This document shows positions 1 through 6,509 of a DNA stretch of 18,500 nt, in pieces. The stretch is from JAWXBM01 sp034440115 (GTDB lineage: Bacteria > Pseudomonadota > Gammaproteobacteria > Xanthomonadales > SZUA-36), in NCBI GenBank assembly GCA_034440115.1, contig JAWXBM010000087.1, forward strand, positions 1-18,500. Reading direction: 5' to 3'. Under the pieces are notes generated by a model, which saw only the letters and a program-made list of their open reading frames with translations, made no database searches and was not told the DNA's origin. The first letter of the stretch is position 1; every line of letters starts with the position of its first letter. The translations under genes and the position numbers were made by a program.

Positions 1-566
1 AAATGATAACGCTTCTCAAGTGCCACGGTGTGCGCACCGAATGGCTTGTGCCAGAGCGCTGTTGCCGGCAGGTCCGTCATGGCTTTGTGCCCATAGACCA
101 GCGCTTCCAGGCCACGATCCAGCGAGTTGGCGCCACTGCCGACAAAGCCCATCATGAAAGACTGACCGGCTGTGTGCATGGTGGCATGCGAGTTCTCGAA
201 CAGTTGTGCCTCCAGAGCGCGCAACATTTCAACGCCGATCAGGGCGCGCTTATTCGGATCAACCGTCTGCCATTGACGCATGGCTTTGAGGGCGGCCTGG
301 CACAAGACCTCGACATCAACAGCCGGGTAATCAATGCCCAAGGCCTGCTGTGTGTAGGGAGAAATTTCCTTACCCAGGCGGCCTGTTTCACCCGGCTGAT
401 CCAGTTCAAATGGCTTACCCAGTTGCCGCTCGAAAGCCTGCTGGCCATCTATCGGTGCCTGCTCGCCATGCAATTTGCTGCTGGGTGTTTCGGCGAACGC
501 CGACCAGTGCTGGCGGGTGCGGCAGGCATCCGTGGCACGTTGCAGGGTTTCACTATGAGAAAGCAT
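1..566 (-). CDS. paaN: PaaN-type aldehyde dehydrogenase, N-terminal part (runs off the window)
   Basis: The first 188 residues are visible; the rest lies beyond position 1. They match my recollection of the N-terminus of the PaaN/PaaN2 family, annotated as phenylacetic acid degradation aldehyde dehydrogenases. Features seen are an early W-S-x-F-x-E-x-P-S segment (residues 21-29), a K-P-F-E-L segment (51-55) and the stretch HATMHTAGQSFMMGF at 127-141, followed by LDRGLEAL. The NAD-binding and catalytic Cys region is not in the window. The start is the ATG at 564-566, three bases after the stop of the lipocalin-like gene, with GGAG (573-576) a few bases upstream. It is the last visible gene of a leftward operon with the HxlR regulator. 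The family is associated with aromatic acid breakdown, but the actual substrate here is unknown. A different aldehyde dehydrogenase specificity is possible. Confidence 0.8.
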   Translation of the reverse strand, partial: MLSHSETLQRATDACRTRQHWSAFAETPSSKLHGEQAPIDGQQAFERQLGKPFELDQPGETGRLGKEISPYTQQALGIDYPAVDVEVLCQAALKAMRQWQTVDPNKRALIGVEMLRALEAQLFENSHATMHTAGQSFMMGFVGSGANSLDRGLEALVYGHKAMTDLPATALWHKPFGAHTVALEKRYH

Positions 567-569
567 TCG

Positions 570-1097
570 TCACTCCATGGTTATTTCGGGTTTGCTGGCA
601 GGATTCAGGTCGGGATTACTGGCACGTTGCCACAGCAGCACGTGACGGCGTTGTTGTTGACCCAGCGCTTCAATGCCGGTGAGCGTCAGCGTTTGTCTCG
701 CTGCCAGTGTCGATACCGGTGTCGATACTGGGCCGGTAAAGGCCATATGGCGGACTTGCTCACTGCCGACTATAGCGGGGTTCAGGCTGAGCAGAACACT
801 ATGAATCACGTGATCACCCTCAACCCGCCAGCGGCCGGCGTAATGAAAATAGCTGCGGTAAGAACTCACCAGTACATCCGGATCCATCCGCCTGGGGCTG
901 ATGCCGGCAGGATGCGATGGTCGTTGCGCACTACAAACGGCGGCGCTCATCCAGCCATCAGTGGTGTATTGCAATAACCCCTTCGGTTGCGGGCCAAAGG
1001 GTTCGTTTGCCGGCATAGTGTCATCGCCGTGTATTTGCCAACTGATCAATTGCCAGGCGCCGATCAATTGCTCTTTCGTTGTCGTTTCGCCCGGCAT
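570..1097 (-). CDS. Lipocalin-like domain protein
   Basis: A 175-residue protein of the lipocalin-like family (PF13924 type). The family signature is visible at the N-terminus as LIGAWQLISW (11-20). It is followed by a PFGPQPKGLLQYTTDGWMS segment (33-51) and a Y-x-G-R-W...GDHVIHSV-x-LSLNP segment (86-107). No signal peptide is visible, so it is probably cytoplasmic. Such proteins often sit in catabolic clusters and are presumed to bind small hydrophobic ligands, but no activity can be read here. The ATG overlaps the stop of the HxlR gene (ATGA, 1094-1097), with no convincing Shine-Dalgarno, so translational coupling is likely. The C-terminal 20 residues (SNPDLNPASKPEITME) look like a low-complexity tail. 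A small in-gene 12-bp tandem duplication (707-730) encodes the VSTPVST segment. Confidence 0.75.
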   Translation of the reverse strand: MPGETTTKEQLIGAWQLISWQIHGDDTMPANEPFGPQPKGLLQYTTDGWMSAAVCSAQRPSHPAGISPRRMDPDVLVSSYRSYFHYAGRWRVEGDHVIHSVLLSLNPAIVGSEQVRHMAFTGPVSTPVSTLAARQTLTLTGIEALGQQQRRHVLLWQRASNPDLNPASKPEITME

Positions 1098-2089
1098 CAG
1101 TTGGGTGCTTTTTGGCGCTTGTTACGTCGCTGTAACCTAACCGTGTGTGCGGTTACATGCTGATGGCAATGGTCACAGCGAACCTCACCTACCAATCGAT
1201 GATTGCAGGCCGTGTGGGTCATGATCATGGGTGGCCCGGAACTGTCGCCACACCACTTGTCACCCCATTGCAGCAGTGCCACAAAAAATGGGAACAAGGC
1301 CAGGCCTTTCTCTGACAGGTGGTAGTCAAAACGCAAAGGCCGTTCGGAATAGGGTACGGCGAGGAATATACCCTCTGCTGTGAGAAATTTGAGCCGGTCA
1401 GCCAACACATTGGTGGCAATCGGAAGTTCGGTGTGGAAGCCATCAAAACGCTTGATGTCGTGGTAGGCAAGGGCGATCACGTTGGCCGTCCAGCGGTCGC
1501 CAATCAGGTGGATCAGGTTTTTGTAAACCGGCCTTTGGGTTGGCACATCCTTGATGGATTTAGACGAACGGCGGCGAACCTTTTTCTGCCGCAAATCACG
1601 ACAGGTCCCGGGACCATCATGAAACTCCACTTCTGAAGCCAGGATTTCCTTGTTGCAATGCCGGCACGCCATCAGGGGCTGAAAAATCTGGCCGCAGTCC
1701 TCGTGCACCAAGTCGATGGCGTCCATCTCGGGTTGCTGGAAAAATTTCCTTTCCCAGTACAAAGAGGTCAGGGCGACGTCGTACATATCAATTGATTTGC
1801 GCGTCATGTGATAAGACGGACGACGAGGATTGCCATCCGGAAAGCGACGTTGCAGGCAATCAACCGATTCCAGCCACTTGAGGCGATCGGCCAGTACACC
1901 ACGCGAAATTCCGGTGGCTGCAAGCAACTCGCCATAGGAATGCATGCCCCACAAAACATCGCCGATAATGAGCAATGACCAGCGGTCGCCGATCTGATCC
2001 AGCGCCCGGTTGATAGAGCTGGCGCGGGTTTCCATGAAGGACGCTACTTTGGAACGGTTGCTTTCAGTCGTCTTATTGGTTTTTGTCAT
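1097..2089 (-). CDS. Tandem (double-domain) HxlR-type transcriptional regulator
   Basis: A 330-residue protein with two HxlR winged-helix domains in a row. Domain 1 is residues 25-150 (DQIGDRWSLLIIGDVLWG at 31-48, then SRGVLADRLKWLE at 62-74). Domain 2 is residues 190-312 (IHLIGDRWTANVIALAYHD at 193-211, then TNVLADRLKFL at 226-236). Each is followed by a cysteine-containing tail (CRHC at 142-145, CDHC at 305-308), a tail often seen in longer HxlR members. HxlR proteins normally have one such domain and act as dimers, so this chain probably folds as a pseudo-dimer. I chose the ATG at 2087-2089, which has GGTGGG just upstream. An in-frame ATG at 2128 has no ribosome-binding site. It is the promoter-proximal gene of the leftward operon and faces the acyl-CoA synthetase, so it probably controls both. 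Effector unknown. Confidence 0.85.
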   Translation of the reverse strand: MTKTNKTTESNRSKVASFMETRASSINRALDQIGDRWSLLIIGDVLWGMHSYGELLAATGISRGVLADRLKWLESVDCLQRRFPDGNPRRPSYHMTRKSIDMYDVALTSLYWERKFFQQPEMDAIDLVHEDCGQIFQPLMACRHCNKEILASEVEFHDGPGTCRDLRQKKVRRRSSKSIKDVPTQRPVYKNLIHLIGDRWTANVIALAYHDIKRFDGFHTELPIATNVLADRLKFLTAEGIFLAVPYSERPLRFDYHLSEKGLALFPFFVALLQWGDKWCGDSSGPPMIMTHTACNHRLVGEVRCDHCHQHVTAHTVRLQRRNKRQKAPN

Positions 2090-2180
2090 TTGCCCACCAT
2101 AGCAAAAAAACGGGATTTCTTCTTTCATAAAAAGACTTGAACCTGATCGAGTGCATGTTTAATCTTGGTAGAGACACTTT

Positions 2181-2186
2181 TATAAT
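2181..2186 (+). promoter_or_regulatory. Candidate -10 box for the acyl-CoA synthetase operon
   Basis: A perfect TATAAT hexamer lies 86 bases before the synthetase ATG, in the divergent intergenic region next to the HxlR gene. No good -35 hexamer is present at 16-18 bases, which would fit a promoter needing an activator or a chance match. The hexamer contains the self-complementary core TTATAA when read with flanking bases, so it could also serve the leftward gene. Weak evidence. Confidence 0.3.
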
Positions 2187-2272
2187 TGAACTTGCTCATC
2201 GACATCCTCTTGCCAGCCAATACAAATCAAGATGCCGGTACATGCAAAAATGCTGCCCTGTAGCAGGAGCCC

Positions 2273-3982
2273 ATGAACAGCTTACATATCACCAGCCCCA
2301 AGCATCGCATCGAAACACTGACCCGTGAGGGCTGGTGGGGACAGCAGACACTGCATGGGCTTCTGGCCGAGCGGCATGCCGATTTGCCAGACATGCTCGC
2401 AGTTGCAGACCAACCTAACCGGCAGGCTGCCCTTGGCGGTGAGCCGCTAAGGCTGAATTTCAGACAATTACATACAGCGGCGCAAAACCTGGCTGCCGAC
2501 CTGCTGGAAAAAGGGGTGGGTAGTGGCGATGTGGTGTTGGTGCAGTTGCCCAATATCGCCGAACTGGTTGTTACTTATTTTGCCAACAGCATGATTGGTG
2601 CGATCACTTCGCCCATGCCGGTGCAATACGGCGCGCATGAAATCGCCAAGATCGCCGCGCAACTGTCACCCAAGGCCATGATCACTCTGCCGGCCATGAA
2701 AGCCACTCAGTTGGCGGAAATTGCTCGCAAAGCGCTCCCGGCTGAGGTAGCAGTGTGGCAATTTGACCGGGCAGGTGATGTGCCAGAGCAGGATGCACTG
2801 CACATTCGCACAGAGCCCGATGCGGTGCGCCAGCAGCGATTGGCGACTTACCTGCAGACGTTCACGTCCGATGCCAACCACACCTTTAGCGTGTGCTGGA
2901 CTTCCGGCACTACCGGAACGCCGAAAGGTGTGCCGCGTTCGCACAACTTATGGTTAGCCATTGGCAGAACCAGTTCAGAGGCAGGTCAACTCCGGCGCGG
3001 TGATCGTTTGCTGAATCCCTTCCCGCTGGTCAACATGGCAGCATTGGCTGGCTTTCTGGTTACGTTCGTCCTCAACGGCTGTTCATTAATTCTGCATCAT
3101 CCATTTGACCCGGCGGTGTTTCTCGGACAAATGCAGGATGAGCGGATTACGTTCACCATCGTGCCGCCCGCCTTACTGAATCAAATGGCCAAGTCAGCAG
3201 AGATGTGGAGCCGCTTCGATTTCTCCGAGTTGCGCCGCATTGGCTCGGGATCCGCGCCGCTGTCTCCATGGATGATCGACGTGTTCGACAATCAGTACGG
3301 CAAGGCCATCGTCAATTTTTATGGCTCCAACGAAGGCATCAGCCTGTGCTCCACACCCGAAGTTGCAGCCGATCCAGAAGTACGGGCCAGCATGTTTCCG
3401 CGCTCCGGTTGGCCCGATATGCCCTGGTCCGGGGTGGCGCATGACATGGTGCGTAATCGCGTAGTGCGGGTAGGCACTGAAGAGGAAATCACCGAGCCTG
3501 GCGTGCCCGGGGAATTACTGTTTGCCGGCCCCACCGTCTTTGATGGCTATCTGGGTACCAGCAATGAGGAAGTATTTACCAGCGATGGCTGGTTCCGCAC
3601 CGGCGATCTGGTGGAAATCTGCGGTGAGCCGCCCAATTACTACCGCATCGTCGGGCGCTGCAAGGACATCATCAATCGTGGCGGCATGAAAATTTCCCCA
3701 TCTGAAATTGATGTGTTGCTGGAAGCACATGCGGCGATTGCTGAAGCCGCTGTGTGCGCCTACCCCGACGAAAATCTGGGAGAGAAGATCTGCGCCTGTG
3801 TGGTTGCAGCCGCTGGCAGCGAAGCGCCCAGTCTCGAGAGTCTCAACGAATTTTTGCTGCAGCAGGGCCTGGCTAAATTCAAACTGCCGGAGCGATTGTT
3901 GGTTTTGCAGCACCTGCCCAGGAACCCGGTGGGCAAAGTACAGCGCCATTTATTGCAGGAGCAGGTAAAAGATCATGGCTAA
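2273..3982 (+). CDS. AMP-dependent acyl/aryl-CoA synthetase
   Basis: A 569-residue ANL-superfamily adenylate-forming ligase that would activate a carboxylic acid to its CoA thioester using ATP. All core motifs are present: the P-loop WTSGTTGTPKGVPRSHN (209-225), NFYGSNEG (348-355), GWFRTGDLVE (439-448), the hinge region GRCKDIINRGGMKISPSEID (461-480) and the adenylation lysine in NPVGKVQR (K555). Length and motif spacing fit the medium-chain/aryl-CoA ligase group, resembling EntE/DhbE and cyclohexanecarboxylate-CoA ligase relatives. The substrate cannot be read from the sequence. The ATG has AGGAG about six bases upstream. The 3' end overlaps the SCP2-type thiolase gene by 8 bases, so the two are translationally coupled. 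The gene is divergent from the HxlR regulator, which probably controls it. Confidence 0.9.
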   Translation: MNSLHITSPKHRIETLTREGWWGQQTLHGLLAERHADLPDMLAVADQPNRQAALGGEPLRLNFRQLHTAAQNLAADLLEKGVGSGDVVLVQLPNIAELVVTYFANSMIGAITSPMPVQYGAHEIAKIAAQLSPKAMITLPAMKATQLAEIARKALPAEVAVWQFDRAGDVPEQDALHIRTEPDAVRQQRLATYLQTFTSDANHTFSVCWTSGTTGTPKGVPRSHNLWLAIGRTSSEAGQLRRGDRLLNPFPLVNMAALAGFLVTFVLNGCSLILHHPFDPAVFLGQMQDERITFTIVPPALLNQMAKSAEMWSRFDFSELRRIGSGSAPLSPWMIDVFDNQYGKAIVNFYGSNEGISLCSTPEVAADPEVRASMFPRSGWPDMPWSGVAHDMVRNRVVRVGTEEEITEPGVPGELLFAGPTVFDGYLGTSNEEVFTSDGWFRTGDLVEICGEPPNYYRIVGRCKDIINRGGMKISPSEIDVLLEAHAAIAEAAVCAYPDENLGEKICACVVAAAGSEAPSLESLNEFLLQQGLAKFKLPERLLVLQHLPRNPVGKVQRHLLQEQVKDHG

Positions 3983-5204
3983 TGTTTACATACTGGGCGG
4001 TGCCCAAACCGATTTTTCCCGCAATTGGGCGCGCGAGGGCAAAGGCATTTATGACATGTTTGCCGAAGCGCTGGAAGGCGCTGTGACCAACTCGGGCATT
4101 GCCCCGGAACAGATCCAGTCTGGCCACGTGGGCAACTTTGTTGGGGACATGTTTGCGCACCAAGGCTTATTGGGTGGCTTCTTTGGCCATGTGTTCCCGG
4201 AACTGAATGGTATTCCCACGGCGCGACATGAAGCGGCATGCGCTTCCGGTTCCATGGCCATTATTGCGGCCATGAACGAGATTTTGGTGGGTCATGTGGA
4301 TGTATCCGCTGTGGTGGGTCTGGAGCTGATGCGCAATGTGCCCGGTGCTACCGGTGCGGATTATCTTGGCGCGGCCACCTGGTATGGCGCAGAAGCTACC
4401 GATTGCCAGTATCCCTGGCCGCATATGTTTGACCTTATCCTCGATGAGTACGACCGGCGCCATGGCGTAAACACCGATTACCTCAAGGACATCGCCCGCA
4501 TCAATTTCGCTAATGCCAAACGCAATCCCAATGCGCAGGCACGTAATTGGCAATTCAACGAGGAAAATTACAGCGATGACGATGCAGCCAACCCCTCGAT
4601 TGAAGGGCGCATTCGCAAAATGGATTGTGGGCAAATCACCGATGGTGCGGCCAGCGTCATTCTGGCCAGCGAAACGGCGGCCGAAGCATATGCCAAGGCA
4701 AACGGCATGAGCTTGTCAGATGTGCCGCGCATCAAGGGTTGGGGCCATCGTTCTTCCACGTTGTTGTTGCAGCGCAAGTTTGAACTGAGTGCCGGCCAGC
4801 CACTGATATTCCCGCACGCCGCTGCCACGCTTACGGATGCCCTGCACCGGGCTGGCATGGAACAGATCACCGATGTCGGCGGACTGGAAACACACGATTG
4901 TTTTACCGTGACCGAGTACATGGCCATCGACCACAGTGGGCTGACACCGCCTGGCAAAAGCTGGCAGGCCATCGAAACGGGCCGCATTACCCGTGATGGT
5001 GATTTTCCCATCAACCCCAGCGGCGGGTTGATCGGCCTGGGTCATCCGGTGGGCGCTACTGGCGTACGCATGGTACTGGATTGTGCCAAGCAGGTTAGCG
5101 GCCAGGCCGGTGATTACCAAGTCGATGGAGTGGAAAACATGATCACCTTCAATCTGGGCGGCAGCGCCACTACCTGCGCCAGTTTCGTCGTGGGAGTGGC
5201 TTGA
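3975..5204 (+). CDS. SCP2-type thiolase
   Basis: A 409-residue thiolase-superfamily enzyme of the SCP2/SCP-x type. Nucleophilic Cys89 lies in EAACASGS. The SCP2 hallmark HDCF (307-310) replaces the NEAF of ordinary thiolases and brings the second cysteine, Cys309. His357 lies in GLGHPVGATG. As expected for this type, the usual C-terminal Cys-x-Gly is absent (the end reads NLGGSATTCAS). Likely reaction: CoA-dependent cleavage of a 3-ketoacyl-CoA, or an acyl transfer of similar chemistry. Related Ltp-type enzymes work as aldolases with a DUF35 partner, but no DUF35 gene is visible here and Cys89 is kept, which favours thiolase. The start overlaps the synthetase stop by 8 bases, with GGAGCAGG upstream. 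The stop TGA overlaps the next ATG. Confidence 0.88.
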   Translation: MANVYILGGAQTDFSRNWAREGKGIYDMFAEALEGAVTNSGIAPEQIQSGHVGNFVGDMFAHQGLLGGFFGHVFPELNGIPTARHEAACASGSMAIIAAMNEILVGHVDVSAVVGLELMRNVPGATGADYLGAATWYGAEATDCQYPWPHMFDLILDEYDRRHGVNTDYLKDIARINFANAKRNPNAQARNWQFNEENYSDDDAANPSIEGRIRKMDCGQITDGAASVILASETAAEAYAKANGMSLSDVPRIKGWGHRSSTLLLQRKFELSAGQPLIFPHAAATLTDALHRAGMEQITDVGGLETHDCFTVTEYMAIDHSGLTPPGKSWQAIETGRITRDGDFPINPSGGLIGLGHPVGATGVRMVLDCAKQVSGQAGDYQVDGVENMITFNLGGSATTCASFVVGVA

Positions 5205-6415
5205 TGTCAGGCATATTGAATGAAGTTTATATTTATGATGCCATCCGTACGCCCCGGGCCCGAGCCAGGGAAAACGGCGGTTTGCATGCGCTCACACCGC
5301 TGGACCTGTTAAAAAAACTCTATGCTGCGATGGAGACACGCAACAGTCTGGATGTCAGCGCGGTAGGTGAAGTGGTGCTGGGCTGTGTCACCCAATATGG
5401 CGAGCAGGCTGGCAACATCGCCAAAACCTCCAGCCTGTATGCGGGCTGGCCTTCGTCGCTTTCCGGCATCACGGTTAACCGTTTCTGCTCTTCCGGCCTC
5501 GATGCGGTTAATTTTGCCGCGCTCAAGGTGCTGGCGGGCCAGGAAATGCTGGCGATTGGCGGCGGCGTAGAAATGATGTCGCGCGTGCCGATGCTGTCGG
5601 ACAAGCCGGTGACCTTTATGGACATTCCCACTGCCATCAAGGCTCGCATCCTGATGATGGGCAGCGGGGCAGATTTGATCGCCTCGCTGTACGATGTCAG
5701 CCGAGAAGAAGTGGACATGGTCGCCTACCAGAGCCAGCAACGCGCCGACCGGGCACGCTCGCAGGGTTGGTTCAGCTCCATCGTGCCGATTCACGATGCC
5801 GAGAAAGGTGTGGCCTGTGATGCCGATGAATGCATTCGCGCCAATGTGACGCCGGAATCGTTGGCTGCCATGGAGCCTTCCTTTGCTGCACTCGGCGCGC
5901 AGGGTGTGGATGCCATGCAGCTAAAGGCCTTTCCGCAACTCAAAGAAATCCGCCATGTACACACTGCGGGCAATTCACCCGCCATGGCCGATGCGGCTGC
6001 CATGGTACTGGTGGGCAATGCGGCTGCAGCAGCACACCTGGCCGGCTCGCCCAGAGCGCGTATCGTTGCGTCTGCCAACATCGGTGATGATCCGCTGATG
6101 GTGCTTTCGGGTGCCGTTGCGGCCACCGGTAAATTGCTGCAGCAGCAGAAACTCACGGCTGACGATATCGACCTGTTTGAAATTCATGAAGCCTTTGCCG
6201 CCACCGTGATCAAGGCGCAACGCGATCTGAACATTCCAAATGAGAAGTTAAACGTTAATGGTGGCGTGATTGCATTGGGACACCCTTTGGGCGCCACCGG
6301 CGCTATCATGCTGGGCACCCTGCTGGATGAGATGGAACGACGCGACCTGAAGCGCGGAATTGTTGCTGCCAGCGGGGCAGCGGGTGGTGGCGCAGCGATG
6401 CTGATTGAGCGCTGA
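5204..6415 (+). CDS. Acetyl-CoA acyltransferase-type thiolase lacking the second catalytic Cys
   Basis: A 403-residue type I thiolase. Nucleophilic Cys95 lies in NRFCSSGLDAVN, HEAF (328-331) is the variant seen in FadI/trifunctional beta-subunit enzymes, and His360 lies in GGVIALGHPLGATGA. The C-terminal motif, normally CxGG or CAAGG, reads SGAAGGGAAM, so the second catalytic cysteine position appears to be Gly391. The enzyme may therefore use another acid/base or a modified reaction. I chose the ATG at 5204, which overlaps the preceding TGA (TGATG) and has GGGAG upstream. An adjacent in-frame TTG at 5201 is possible but less likely. It is the last gene of the synthetase-thiolase-thiolase operon. 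Its stop is followed after 10 bases by a large inverted repeat that may end transcription. Confidence 0.87.
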   Translation: MSGILNEVYIYDAIRTPRARARENGGLHALTPLDLLKKLYAAMETRNSLDVSAVGEVVLGCVTQYGEQAGNIAKTSSLYAGWPSSLSGITVNRFCSSGLDAVNFAALKVLAGQEMLAIGGGVEMMSRVPMLSDKPVTFMDIPTAIKARILMMGSGADLIASLYDVSREEVDMVAYQSQQRADRARSQGWFSSIVPIHDAEKGVACDADECIRANVTPESLAAMEPSFAALGAQGVDAMQLKAFPQLKEIRHVHTAGNSPAMADAAAMVLVGNAAAAAHLAGSPRARIVASANIGDDPLMVLSGAVAATGKLLQQQKLTADDIDLFEIHEAFAATVIKAQRDLNIPNEKLNVNGGVIALGHPLGATGAIMLGTLLDEMERRDLKRGIVAASGAAGGGAAMLIER

Positions 6416-6425
6416 AGAGAGTTAT

Positions 6426-6509
6426 GGGGTCAGAGTAAAGGGACAGAGTAAAAAAGGCTCAACACGCCGCAATCAGGAAGGTTTTACTCTGTCCCTTTAC
6501 TCTGACCCC
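6426..6509. repeat. Perfect 28-bp inverted repeat, REP-like (GGGGTCAGAGTAA type)
   Basis: The left arm is 6426-6453 and the right arm 6482-6509, perfectly complementary over 28 bases with a 28-base loop. Each arm is itself a near-perfect 13-base tandem repeat, GGGTCAGAGTAAA followed by GGGACAGAGTAAA. The motif resembles dispersed repeats I recall near REP-associated tyrosine transposases in gammaproteobacteria; no transposase is visible here. It lies between two convergent genes and would form a long hairpin in transcripts from either strand, so it may act as a bidirectional terminator or 3'-end stabiliser. The right arm contains the stop codon of the leftward peptidase gene. Confidence 0.85.

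Noticed and set aside
707..730. 12-bp tandem duplication (GTGTCGATACCG-like) inside the lipocalin-like gene
   Set aside because: Only two imperfect copies encoding VSTPVST; most likely ordinary coding variation rather than a functional repeat.
3..977. Long rightward open frame of 324 codons
   Set aside because: It is the antisense shadow of the PaaN and lipocalin-like genes, which have recognisable families on the other strand. Its translation resembles no family I know.
2137..2328. Small rightward open frame of 63 codons in the divergent control region
   Set aside because: It has no ribosome-binding site, overlaps the start of the CoA synthetase in another frame and shows no family signature.
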